A stretch of 64,000 bases of DNA from the NCBI RefSeq assembly GCF_002272015.1, contig NZ_NPBY01000043.1, positions 50,966 to 114,965 of the forward strand, given 5' to 3'. Position numbers and translations under genes: made by a program. Numbering within the stretch: the stretch's first letter is position 1; each line of letters opens with the position of its first letter. Of the stretch, positions 1 through 7,703 are shown in pieces. The notes under the pieces are model-generated. The model had not been told where the DNA came from. It made no database searches and saw only the letters and a program-made list of their open reading frames with translations. The stretch is from Paenibacillus campinasensis (GTDB lineage: Bacteria > Bacillota > Bacilli > Paenibacillales > Paenibacillaceae).

Positions 1-487
1 GAACGACATTGCCTTCCGGTGTTTCGATGCAGATTCCGACGGAATCCGGGATGCTGTGGTTCGTTCTGAAGAACGTAGCCTTCATCGTGCTGCCAAGCTC
101 AACTTCGGAATCGGCATGAATCAGAATCCGCTTCGTCTCTCCCAGCAAATTGGCTTCTCTTAGCTTGTTCTCAACCAAGCCAAGCGTCAGCTTCGTCCCG
201 TACACAGGTACATTCAAATGTTTCAATACGTAAGGCAGTCCGCCGATATGGTCTTCATGACCGTGGGTAAGCAAAATGCCTCTCACTTTGTCACGATTCT
301 CCGTTAAATAGCTGATATCAGGAATAACAATATCAATGCCCAGCATATCCTCCTCAGGAAATTTCAATCCCGCGTCCACGACAACGATGTCGTTGGCATA
401 TTGGACAACATACATGTTCTTCCCGATCTCACCGACGCCGCCCAAGGCAAAAATCGATAGTTTATCGCTGCTAATTTTCTTTGACAA
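1..487 (-). CDS. rnj: Ribonuclease J, N-terminal part (3' end outside window)
   Basis: This is the first 162 codons of a metallo-beta-lactamase-fold RNase J, a 5'-3' exo/endoribonuclease of Firmicute mRNA decay. The frame reads MSKKISSDKLSIFALGGVGE, then a full zinc motif HTHGHEDHIGGLPY about 75 residues in, followed by the beta-CASP-type core of the family. The start is a TTG at 487, placed 9 nt after AGGAGGG (497-503); no ATG fits. B. subtilis also has an RNase J gene directly after dapA (rnjB), so synteny suggests the J2 paralogue, but the sequence shown cannot separate J1 from J2. It has its own promoter (575-604). The C-terminal half lies beyond position 1. Confidence 0.93.
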   Translation of the reverse strand, partial: MSKKISSDKLSIFALGGVGEIGKNMYVVQYANDIVVVDAGLKFPEEDMLGIDIVIPDISYLTENRDKVRGILLTHGHEDHIGGLPYVLKHLNVPVYGTKLTLGLVENKLREANLLGETKRILIHADSEVELGSTMKATFFRTNHSIPDSVGICIETPEGNVV

Positions 488-574
488 AAGTTCTAACCCT
501 CCTAAAGTTTTTGGACGTCGTTCTAATCGTTATATTAAATTTCAAAAAAATACCGCACCCAGTCACTTGAACTC

Positions 575-604
575 ATTATACATGAAGAAAAAGTGAAAAC
601 ACAA
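575..604 (-). promoter_or_regulatory. Sigma-A-type promoter for rnj
   Basis: On the minus strand TTGTGT (599-604) is followed after 18 nt by a perfect TATAAT (575-580). The predicted start lies about 80 nt upstream of the TTG start codon. The promoter sits just downstream of the dapA terminator, so rnj can be expressed independently of dapG-dapA. The rest of 488-652 shows no gene. Confidence 0.6.
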
Positions 605-652
605 GTCAGCCGATCCCGTGTGCTTTAGGATGCCCTTGTACAGCTCTTTTAA

Positions 653-686
653 ACGAAAAAGCCACCCGTCCAAACAGACGAGCGGC
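653..686 (-). terminator. Intrinsic terminator after dapA
   Basis: Minus-strand RNA forms a 10-bp stem, GCCGCTCGTC with GACGGGTGGC (two G-U pairs), around a 6-nt loop, followed by TTTTTCG. It begins 20 nt after the dapA stop codon and would end the dapG-dapA transcript before rnj. Confidence 0.85.
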
Positions 687-705
687 TTCCTATCTCCATA
701 TGCAA

Positions 706-1587
706 TTACAGATTGGACAACAAGTGGTTAATAAAGGCTGCCTCGCGTTCAGTTGGCGCTACAAGCGGCAGACGAACGTCTCCGACCTGGTACCCTCTTT
801 GCACAAGCGCGTACTTAACGGCCGCCGGGTTCGGGAGCGGCTCCGGGCATTCGAACAGCCCTTTAAAGAGCGGGAATAGCTGCTGGTGAAGCCGAGCGGC
901 TTCCTTTACCTGGCCATCGACATAAGCTTGAATCATCGCTTTCATCTGTGCGCCGGCCACGTGGCTGGCGACACTGACGATGCCATAAGCACCGACCGCA
1001 AGCGCCGGCAGCGCTGCTGAATCATCGCCGGAATAGACGATAAAGCCTTCCGGAGCCCCGGCAACAATCGCCGTTACCTGATCGATCGAGGCACATTCCT
1101 TCGTGGCTACCACATTCGGAATCTGGGCCAGACGCAGCGTCGTTGCTGCGCTCAAGCTGATGCCTGTGCGTCCAGGCACATTGTACAGCATCACAGGCAG
1201 CGTGGTCGCAGCGGCGACCGCTTCAAAATGTCTGTACAGCCCTTCCTGATTCGGCTTGTTGTAATAAGGCGTTACGAGCAGAATGCCATCCACGCCGCAC
1301 TGCTCCGCTTTTTTGGTTAGTTCAATGGAATGGGCCGTGTTGTTGCTGCCCGTGCCGGCGATGATTTTGCTTCTTCCGGCAGCGTGTTTGACCGCAAAGC
1401 GGAACAGCTCCAGCTTCTCCTCTTCGGTCAGCGTCGGCGATTCGCCTGTCGTACCTGCAATGACCAGCGCATCCGACTTCTGGTCCTCAATCAGATGATC
1501 GATAAGCCTTGCCGTCTCGTCCCAATGAATGGAGCCATCCCCGCGAAAAGGCGTGACCATGGCCGTAATTAATCTTCCGAAATCCAC
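706..1587 (-). CDS. dapA: 4-hydroxy-tetrahydrodipicolinate synthase
   Basis: DapA condenses pyruvate with aspartate semialdehyde, the first committed step to diaminopimelate, lysine and spore dipicolinate. The 293-residue length is normal for the TIM-barrel family. Visible hallmarks are GTTGES (45-50), the catalytic-triad tyrosine in LYNVPGRTG (Y135) and the Schiff-base lysine in ATKEC (K163). The GTG start at 1587 follows AAGGGGG. It lies 44 nt after dapG and ends at a strong terminator, so dapG-dapA form one unit. The neighbourhood (dapG upstream, dipicolinate synthase next to it) links it to cell wall and spore metabolism. Confidence 0.97.
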   Translation of the reverse strand: MDFGRLITAMVTPFRGDGSIHWDETARLIDHLIEDQKSDALVIAGTTGESPTLTEEEKLELFRFAVKHAAGRSKIIAGTGSNNTAHSIELTKKAEQCGVDGILLVTPYYNKPNQEGLYRHFEAVAAATTLPVMLYNVPGRTGISLSAATTLRLAQIPNVVATKECASIDQVTAIVAGAPEGFIVYSGDDSAALPALAVGAYGIVSVASHVAGAQMKAMIQAYVDGQVKEAARLHQQLFPLFKGLFECPEPLPNPAAVKYALVQRGYQVGDVRLPLVAPTEREAAFINHLLSNL

Positions 1588-1631
1588 CTTGATTCCCCCT
1601 TGAAAACGGTTGTTGCCGGTAAATCGATTCC

Positions 1632-2846
1632 CTACCGGTGAAGTTCAAATTTACTATGCAGTGCACGGAGGGCCTGAGCCATGTCCTCTTTCTTTACGAG
1701 TACCCAAATCGTTGTATTGGAATCTGCCGATTGGAGTATCGGAATGTCGTGCTCGCTAAGCGACTCCACGATTTTGGCCATGATGCCGGGAACCCCGTTG
1801 ATGCCGCCGCCGATGACGGACACCTTGGCGCATCCGGACAGACTTTTTGGCTTCAGATTTTGCTTTTGGAGCACCTCGATCGCTTTTTCAGAATCGCTGT
1901 CAAACACGGTATAAAGTACCCCGGTAGGGGTAACATTAATAAAATCAACGCTGATGGAATGTTCAGCCATCGCTTTGAACACCTTCAGCTGGAGTCCTTC
2001 CGAAGGATCACCTTCCACCGAAATTTGCGTAATATTGCTTACATAAGCGATCCCAGTCACATACCGGTCCACGATGCCGGTCTGCACGTCCCTGAAGCCT
2101 TCGGGCTGGGTCACCAGCGTCCCTTCACTATCTGTGAATGTTGAGCGAACCCGGACCGGAATTTGGGACTGCATCGCAATTTCCACTGCCCGGGGATGGA
2201 TGACCTTGGCTCCCTGATGGGCCATATTGCATATTTCCGTATAACTGACATAGCTTAATGGTTTGGCATCCTCCACGATTCGAGGATCCGCTGTGAGAAT
2301 GCCATTGACATCGGTATAAATATCAACCATCTCGGCCCGCAGGGCGGCTCCGAGTGCCGTAGCGGACGTATCACTTCCCCCGCGGCCGAGGGTGGTGAAA
2401 TCCCCCGTTTCGGTCTGCCCCTGAAACCCGGTCACAATCACTACCTGATACCGCTCCAGTTCCTTGATGACTCTCTCGGGCCGCACGTCCACTATACGCG
2501 CATTGCCATGCTGACTGTCTGTTGTAAATCCGGCCTGCGCTCCGGTAAGCACCGTCGCCGTAATGCCTTCACTGTATAGCAGGCTGCACAGGGTAGATGC
2601 CGATATGATCTCCCCGCAGCATAGCAGCATATCCTTCTCACGCGAAGGAAGCGCGTTGCCGTTCTGCTCGATCCAGTTAAGCAGCGTATCTGTCGCGTAA
2701 GGCTCACCGCGGCGTCCCATGGCTGATACAACGACGACCAGCCTGTACGCATTGGCAAGTTCGCGCTGGATATGACCGATGACGCGCGATCTCGCTTGCG
2801 GTGTGGACAAGGAAGTGCCGCCGAATTTTTGAACTAAGATACGCAT
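1632..2846 (-). CDS. dapG: Aspartate kinase (DapG-type, single polypeptide with ACT domains)
   Basis: Phosphorylates aspartate at the head of the diaminopimelate/lysine/threonine pathway. The 404 residues begin with the amino-acid-kinase signature KFGGTS (7-12), contain the FTTLGRGGSDTSA substrate loop in the middle, and finish with two ACT-like regulatory domains (roughly the last 150 residues). Length and position next to dapA match B. subtilis DapG, the isozyme known to be inhibited by diaminopimelate; that inhibition is inferred here from orthology. The ATG at 2846 follows CGGAGGAA. Its leader carries an attenuator-like pair of hairpins (2881-2935). The asd gene that precedes dapG in B. 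subtilis is not present. Confidence 0.95.
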   Translation of the reverse strand: MRILVQKFGGTSLSTPQARSRVIGHIQRELANAYRLVVVVSAMGRRGEPYATDTLLNWIEQNGNALPSREKDMLLCCGEIISASTLCSLLYSEGITATVLTGAQAGFTTDSQHGNARIVDVRPERVIKELERYQVVIVTGFQGQTETGDFTTLGRGGSDTSATALGAALRAEMVDIYTDVNGILTADPRIVEDAKPLSYVSYTEICNMAHQGAKVIHPRAVEIAMQSQIPVRVRSTFTDSEGTLVTQPEGFRDVQTGIVDRYVTGIAYVSNITQISVEGDPSEGLQLKVFKAMAEHSISVDFINVTPTGVLYTVFDSDSEKAIEVLQKQNLKPKSLSGCAKVSVIGGGINGVPGIMAKIVESLSEHDIPILQSADSNTTIWVLVKKEDMAQALRALHSKFELHR

Positions 2847-2880
2847 AAATATTCCTCCGTTTATAGGTGCCCAAAAGACG

Positions 2881-2935
2881 AAAAAAGGCGGGCCGACCGA
2901 ATTGAAACGGCCGGCTGCTTGAGCCTGACCGTTTC
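2881..2935 (-). promoter_or_regulatory. Attenuator-like leader of dapG: overlapping antiterminator and terminator hairpins
   Basis: The minus-strand leader can fold two ways. Fold A pairs GAAACGG (2929-2935) with CCGTTTC (2904-2910), with an inner GGCT/AGCC stem. Fold B pairs GCCGGCCG (2908-2915) with CGGTCGGC (2892-2899) and is followed by CCGCC and six T residues (2881-2886), a classical terminator shape. The two share bases 2908-2916, so they exclude each other. Fold B sits about 35 nt before the dapG start codon. It could end spoVFAB transcription, gate dapG, or both. A poor TTGAGC-N16-TAGATA promoter lies just upstream. The rest of 2847-3035 holds no gene and no lysine riboswitch-like length. 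Confidence 0.55.
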
Positions 2936-3035
2936 ATGTATCTATAATCTATAGTTTGCCGCTCAATGACGAAACCTCACCCTCATGAACGGAACACGCA
3001 GTTATCATTTTACCCCATTGTCGAACGATAGGGAA

Positions 3036-3632
3036 TTATGCCGACTGAAATTTCTCAATCAAAAGCGGCTGAAGCTGTTTTCCTTCAAGCGCCGCGTAGC
3101 ATGTTTCCGGTACAAGCTCCATTTTCGCTACGAGCGAATTCGGCTTTTTCACAGGATCATCCTGGCCGAACGGAACAAAATAAATGTTCTTCGTAACGAG
3201 CAGCTTCGCAATGTTCGCCGCATTCAATCCGAGCCCGTCGTTGGTCGAAATGGCCAGCACCAGCGGTCTGCCGTTCCGCATCTGGGCCTTGCCCGCCATC
3301 AGCACCGGGCTGTCGGTCATCGCATTGGCCAGCTTGCTGGTCGTGTTGCCCGTGCATGGCGCGATTACCATCACATCCAGCAGCTTGGATGGGCCAAGCG
3401 GCTCGGCGTCGACAATTGTAGAAATAATATCATTCCCGGTTATATCTTTCAACTGTTTCTGCCAGCTGAGCGAAGTGCCGAACCTCGTGTCTGTTGTCAT
3501 GATTGTGCTGGATACGATCGGAACCACATTCGCCCCGCCGTCCTTGAACCGCTGAATCTGCGGCATAACCTCTTCCAGCGTACAGTGCGAACCTGTCAGC
3601 GCATAACCTACCGTCTTGCCGTTCCAATCCAT
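3036..3632 (-). CDS. spoVFB: Dipicolinate synthase subunit B
   Basis: Flavoprotein-like subunit (Pfam flavoprotein fold) of dipicolinate synthase, which makes dipicolinic acid in the mother cell for the spore core. The 198 residues start MDWNGKTVGYALTGSHCTLEE and contain APCTGNTTSKLANAMTDSPV, typical of the family. Its ATG at 3632 overlaps the spoVFA stop by one base (TAATG), so the two subunits are translationally coupled. The product needs the SpoVFA partner. In B. subtilis the operon continues into asd, dapG and dapA; here a possible terminator and leader separate it from dapG. Confidence 0.95.
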   Translation of the reverse strand: MDWNGKTVGYALTGSHCTLEEVMPQIQRFKDGGANVVPIVSSTIMTTDTRFGTSLSWQKQLKDITGNDIISTIVDAEPLGPSKLLDVMVIAPCTGNTTSKLANAMTDSPVLMAGKAQMRNGRPLVLAISTNDGLGLNAANIAKLLVTKNIYFVPFGQDDPVKKPNSLVAKMELVPETCYAALEGKQLQPLLIEKFQSA

Positions 3633-4528
3633 TACGCTTCCCCCCGAATCTTGATTTCTTCAGAAATCAGCTCCACCAGCGCGTTTGCCAGAATGATTCC
3701 AGCCGTCTTGGGAGCCACGATTCCGGGTAATCCGGGTGCCAGCATTGCTTTGATTCCCCGTTTCTCGGCATAGCGAAAATCGCAGCCGCCGGGTGCGGAG
3801 GCAAGGTCAATAATGACAGCCTCCCGAGGCATTTTCGAGATGATTTGTGCTGTGACTATCATAGTTGGAATCGTGTTAAAAAGCAAGTCAACATCGACCA
3901 CTTCGCTCCCCAAATCCTTGATCATAAAAGGCTTCCAGCCCATCTCCTCGGCTCTGGCAAAGTGCTCTGATTTCCGTACTCCCATCTTGACTGTGGCACC
4001 CAGTCCCTGAAGGCTGCGCGCCATCGTAAATCCCGTCCGGCCCATACCGAGAACCATGCTGGTTGAACCATGAATCGTAAAATCCGTATTCTGGATGGCC
4101 ATCATGAGGGCTCCTTCCGCCGTCGGAATCGAGTTGTAGATGGCAACATCATCACGTTCCAAAATTTCCACCAGCTTAATTCGGTATTTGTTGCACAATG
4201 TGCGCAAATAATGTTTGGCCATGCCCGTGTATACCACACCGTTTTTAGGCATAGCTGCAATATGTTCTTCCTGCAGTTTTAAAGGACCTTCCGAAAATAA
4301 CGCGCTGACACGTCCTTCATCATCACATCCCACGACAGGCAGCACCAGGGCATCCGCTTCTGCCAGCAACTCCGGCGTCAGCGGCTCCCTCGTGACTCCC
4401 TGAAATGGCTCCTGCAGTTTCTCAAAACCGGCTATCTTGACGGAGGCATCCATATCCGCACATTTACGTATAACCTCGATCTGCCTGGCGTCTCCTCCTA
4501 CAAAGACGGTCCGGATTCCAGTCAGCAT
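3632..4528 (-). CDS. spoVFA: Dipicolinate synthase subunit A
   Basis: NAD(P)-binding oxidoreductase-like subunit that, with SpoVFB, converts dihydrodipicolinate (the pathway intermediate downstream of DapA) to dipicolinic acid during sporulation. From the chosen ATG at 4528 the protein is 298 residues, starts MLTGIRTVFVGGDARQ and carries the Rossmann glycine stretch STSMVLGMGRTGFTMA. A longer frame starts at TTG 4552, but the ribosome site AAGGAG lies inside that extension, B. subtilis SpoVFA also starts MLTG, and the candidate sigma-K start point would leave almost no leader for the longer form. It is the first gene of the spoVFA-spoVFB pair. Confidence 0.95.
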   Translation of the reverse strand: MLTGIRTVFVGGDARQIEVIRKCADMDASVKIAGFEKLQEPFQGVTREPLTPELLAEADALVLPVVGCDDEGRVSALFSEGPLKLQEEHIAAMPKNGVVYTGMAKHYLRTLCNKYRIKLVEILERDDVAIYNSIPTAEGALMMAIQNTDFTIHGSTSMVLGMGRTGFTMARSLQGLGATVKMGVRKSEHFARAEEMGWKPFMIKDLGSEVVDVDLLFNTIPTMIVTAQIISKMPREAVIIDLASAPGGCDFRYAEKRGIKAMLAPGLPGIVAPKTAGIILANALVELISEEIKIRGEA

Positions 4529-4565
4529 GGAAGGCGTCGCTCCTTTCTTCAACCATCGTATAAAC

Positions 4566-4594
4566 CATCTTATGCCGAAGCCTAAGAGGTGGTG
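4566..4594 (-). promoter_or_regulatory. Candidate sigma-K promoter of spoVFA
   Basis: Minus strand shows CACC (4591-4594), a 16-nt spacer and CATAAGATG (4566-4574). The known sigma-K consensus is mACm-N16-CATAnnnTA, so only the last position differs. The predicted start point is about 30 nt before the spoVFA ATG. Known mother-cell, sigma-K-dependent expression of spoVF in B. subtilis supports the reading; it remains a prediction. Confidence 0.6.
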
Positions 4595-4655
4595 AGGAAA
4601 GATGAGTGTGATATTGGTTGAATTTGGAAGCGTTCGATAACAGCTGCGCCAATAT

Positions 4656-4696
4656 AAAAACGGCGCTCACGGTTGAAGCGACAACCGCGAGCGCCG
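4656..4696 (-). terminator. Strong intrinsic terminator after dut
   Basis: A 15-bp stem on the minus strand, CGGCGCTCGCGGTTG paired with CAACCGTGAGCGCCG, has a 6-nt loop and is followed by TTTTTATATT. It lies 80 nt after the dut stop and isolates the pnp-side cluster from spoVFA. No ymxH-like gene is visible between dut and spoVFA. Confidence 0.92.
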
Positions 4697-4775
4697 TAAA
4701 TTCATTATATAAACTCTAACCCATGAGTGCATTCGACACGCAGGCATACGTTTTATGACCTTATAACGATCCGCC

Positions 4776-5222
4776 TTATTTGCCGGTATGTCCGAATCCG
4801 CCCGCTCCGCGCACGGTATCGGACAGTTCATCCACCTCCACAAACTCGACGGCAGGCACCGTCTTGAACACCATCTGGGCAATCCGTTCGTTGCGTTCGA
4901 TAGTGAATGGCTCCTGCCCCAGATTGATGAGCAGCACCTTGACTTCCCCGCGATAGTCCGCATCAATCGTTCCCGGCGCGTTCAAGCATGTAATGCCATG
5001 CTTGTATGCAAGCCCGCTTCGCGGACGGATCTGCGCCTCCAGCTCCCCCGGCATCGCGATGGCGAACCCGGTCGGGATCAGCTTGCGCTCTCCTGGCGCG
5101 AGCACAACCGGTTCCTCGACGGCGGCGTGCAGATCAAAGCCTGCCGCAAGCTCTGACATTTTGACAGGCAGCTTGATATCCTCGTTTCCGGGCAATCGGT
5201 TAATTTGAACGTAGTGCAACAA
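4776..5222 (-). CDS. dut: dUTP diphosphatase (dUTPase)
   Basis: Trimeric dUTPase that hydrolyses dUTP to dUMP and pyrophosphate, keeping uracil out of DNA. All five family motifs are visible in order: [42 protein letters not shown] and the C-terminal [11 protein letters not shown]. From the chosen start it has 148 residues, a normal length. AGGAGG (5230-5235) is only 1 nt before the ATG at 5228 but 7 nt before the TTG at 5222, so I take TTG; the ATG form would add two residues. The 5' end overlaps the M16 peptidase gene by 23 bp, which implies coupled expression. Confidence 0.95.
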   Translation of the reverse strand: MLHYVQINRLPGNEDIKLPVKMSELAAGFDLHAAVEEPVVLAPGERKLIPTGFAIAMPGELEAQIRPRSGLAYKHGITCLNAPGTIDADYRGEVKVLLINLGQEPFTIERNERIAQMVFKTVPAVEFVEVDELSDTVRGAGGFGHTGK

Positions 5223-6465
5223 ATTCATTCCTCCTAAGTGTGTTTAATGCCTTGTCTGTCGTTCCGACCATGGCCAGCGCATATGGCGTTCCGAACATCC
5301 GGTCAAGCACCGCATCAATGTCGTCCATGCTGACCTTTTCGATCCGCTCGATCACTTGATCAAGGCTGTAGTGACGGCCGAGCATCAGCTCATTTTTGCC
5401 CAGACGGTTCATGCGGCTCCCGGTGCTCTCCAGGCTCAGAATCAGGCTGCCCTTCAGCTGTTCCTTGCCTTTGCGCAGCTCCTCCTCCTGCATCCCGTTC
5501 GTTGCCAGATCAAACAGCATTTCCTTGGTCAGTTCGAGGACGTCCTTCGTCTGCTTCGGCGCCGTTCCGGCGTAAATGGTAAACATGCCGCTGTCCGCAT
5601 GGGAACTGTGGTAAGAGTAGACCGAATAGGCCAGTCCGCGCTTCTCCCGAATTTCCTGGAACAGGCGCGAGCTCATGCCACCGCCGATGGCATTGTTGAG
5701 CAGCACCATGGCATACTGAAGATCATCTCCGATGGCCAGGCCCGGAAATGACATGCAAATATGATTTTGCTCGGTTTTTTTCTTCCGGAACTCGATTCCG
5801 TCCTGAAATACAGGAACTTCCAGCGGCCCGCTCGTCCCGCGGTTGGAGAACTGGCCAAAATGCCGCTCCAGCAGCTCCACTACGCTCTCATCAATATTGC
5901 CTGCCAGGGAGATGACGGTGTTGTCAATTGTATAATGGCTTGTCATGTAGGCTTTAAGCGCCTCAGAGTCCATCGCCTCCAGCCGATCCTTCGTGCCGAG
6001 AATTGGATAGGCCAGCGGATGGCCGCCGTAGACGGACAGCGACATCAGATCATGCACCAGATCATCCGGTGTATCCTCATACATCGCAATCTCTTCCAGG
6101 ATGACGTTCTTCTCTTTGGCAAGCTCTTCCGAATCCAGCTTCGAATGAAAGAACATATCGGACAATACATCCACCGCAATCGGCAGATGCTCATCCAGCA
6201 CTTTGGCGTAGTAGCAAGTATATTCCTTGGCCGTAAATGCGTTCACATTCCCGCCAATGGCGTCAAACTGCTCCGCAATGGCACGCGCGTCGAAGCGTTC
6301 GGTGCCTTTGAACATCATATGCTCTATAAAATGCGTAATCCCGTTGATCTCGGGGGTTTCATTCCTCGATCCGGTCTTGACCCAGATGCCGAATGAGACC
6401 GAGCGGCTTGTCGGGATTTGCTCCATAACAACTCTCAGGCCGTTAGACAGCTGTATTTTTTTCAT
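5200..6465 (-). CDS. ymxG: M16 family zinc peptidase (YmxG/MlpA-like)
   Basis: Pitrilysin-family (processing-peptidase-like) metalloprotease. The 421-residue form contains the inverted zinc motif HFIEH (45-49) and the downstream acidic helix [16 protein letters not shown], which supplies the third ligand; length is that of single-subunit bacterial M16B enzymes. The start was moved from 6492 to the ATG at 6465, preceded by AGGGGGG. B. subtilis has the same neighbours (pnpA, ylxY, ymxG). Substrate is unknown; a signal peptide is not visible, so it is probably cytoplasmic. It overlaps dut at its 3' end. Confidence 0.93.
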   Translation of the reverse strand: MKKIQLSNGLRVVMEQIPTSRSVSFGIWVKTGSRNETPEINGITHFIEHMMFKGTERFDARAIAEQFDAIGGNVNAFTAKEYTCYYAKVLDEHLPIAVDVLSDMFFHSKLDSEELAKEKNVILEEIAMYEDTPDDLVHDLMSLSVYGGHPLAYPILGTKDRLEAMDSEALKAYMTSHYTIDNTVISLAGNIDESVVELLERHFGQFSNRGTSGPLEVPVFQDGIEFRKKKTEQNHICMSFPGLAIGDDLQYAMVLLNNAIGGGMSSRLFQEIREKRGLAYSVYSYHSSHADSGMFTIYAGTAPKQTKDVLELTKEMLFDLATNGMQEEELRKGKEQLKGSLILSLESTGSRMNRLGKNELMLGRHYSLDQVIERIEKVSMDDIDAVLDRMFGTPYALAMVGTTDKALNTLRRNEFVALRSN

Positions 6466-6566
6466 GATAGGCCCCCCTAATTGTTCCGCCAAGGTTCACT
6501 TCCAATGGCTCGATTTACCTAATGCCATCCATACATTTTATCAAACTTGCCTCTGCCGCTCAACCG

Positions 6567-7547
6567 CTAGGGCATGATCCGCTCCGGGGACAGCGTCTGG
6601 CTGACCGTGCCGATGTGAAGCCCTTTGGCGCGGATGCCTTGAATCATGGCTTTAAGTGCTTTAGAGGACGACTCTGTCGGATGCATCAGAATGAGAAATC
6701 CCGGCTCGGCCTTGGTTGTGATTTTATGAACGACCGATTCCGGAGACGGCTTTTTCCAATCGACCGTATCCAGCGTCCACAGCACCGTTTTCAGTCCACG
6801 GGCGTGGGCAATTTCGACCGTCTGCTGGTTGAAATCGCCGGAAGGCGGAGCGAACCACTTGTTCTCTACACCAAGGCTCTCCTTTAGCAGCTGCTGCGTT
6901 TTGGCGATCTCGAGCTCGGCGCGAGCGCGGCTCAAGGAGCTCATATTCGGATGCGAGTAAGCATGATTCTCGACCTCATGACCGCGCTTGACGATTTCCG
7001 CTGCCAGCTCCGGGTTCTTTTTGAGCCAGCTGCCGTCCAGGAAAAAGGTCGTCTTTACGTTCTCCTCATCCAGCGTATTGAGCATCGGGACCAAATACTC
7101 ATTGCCCCAGGCCACATTGATCATCAAGGAAACCATCGGCTTGTTCGGATTGCCGCGGTAGATCGGATGGACGCCCAGATCGTCTAGCTTCACTTTGGCA
7201 GGGATCTGGCGATATATGTAGGTAATCGGACTTCCGGGCTTATACTGCTGCACAGCCTGCTCATAGGTCGCCTCCACATCAACTTCAAGGCCGTTATAGC
7301 CGGGGATCGCCTTCCATACGCTGTCCACTCTAGCATCCTGCGGCTCTACCCTCACCTTGGCAGCCTCCGCTTCAATCGTATTTAACAGCTCCAGATGGAC
7401 TTCGCTCTTCCGCTCTGGTTTGGCGGTGATCCCACTGGCTGGATAGGCGCTTATTCCCTGTACATAATCCCAGGCTCCGCTGAACACAGCAAGAGCCGAT
7501 ACCATTGCGGCACCAGACAGGAGCACCGTTATTTTTTTCCGATTCAT
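6567..7547 (-). CDS. ylxY: YlxY-type polysaccharide deacetylase homologue, probably exported
   Basis: NodB-fold protein of the YlxY sporulation-associated family. The N-terminus MNRKKITVLLSGAAMVSALA looks like a signal peptide or anchor. The NodB domain covers roughly residues 135-320 and retains NHAYSHP (motif 2), APPSG (motif 3 position) and LILMHP near the C-terminus. The first motif, normally TFDDGP with the metal-binding aspartates, reads SLMINVAWGNEY, so canonical metal-dependent deacetylase activity is doubtful. Start ATG 7547 follows GAGAGGGG; a longer frame from 7625 lacks a site and would add 26 residues in front of the signal peptide. Context pnp-ylxY-ymxG matches B. subtilis. Confidence 0.88.
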   Translation of the reverse strand: MNRKKITVLLSGAAMVSALAVFSGAWDYVQGISAYPASGITAKPERKSEVHLELLNTIEAEAAKVRVEPQDARVDSVWKAIPGYNGLEVDVEATYEQAVQQYKPGSPITYIYRQIPAKVKLDDLGVHPIYRGNPNKPMVSLMINVAWGNEYLVPMLNTLDEENVKTTFFLDGSWLKKNPELAAEIVKRGHEVENHAYSHPNMSSLSRARAELEIAKTQQLLKESLGVENKWFAPPSGDFNQQTVEIAHARGLKTVLWTLDTVDWKKPSPESVVHKITTKAEPGFLILMHPTESSSKALKAMIQGIRAKGLHIGTVSQTLSPERIMP

Positions 7548-7623
7548 GGGCTTGATCCCCTCTCTTTGAGAAGCTTTGTCCCATTTTATGAAAAAATCGG
7601 TCATTAAATACGTCCTTAAACGC

Positions 7624-7654
7624 AAAAAAAGAGCCAGAAATCAGTTCTGTCTCT
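7624..7654 (-). terminator. Intrinsic terminator after pnp
   Basis: Minus-strand arms AGAG-CAGAA and TTCTG-CTCT pair with one A/G mismatch, followed by seven T residues. It lies about 50 nt past the pnp stop and separates pnp from ylxY. Confidence 0.85.
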
Positions 7655-7703
7655 TTTCTACGCTGGTACAAGCTTGATGCGGTTGATCCGAATTCAGCAG
7701 GCC

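Noticed and set aside
2847..3035. Lysine riboswitch upstream of dapG
   Set aside because: The interval is too short and lacks the multi-helix element; the overlapping hairpins found there are of another type.
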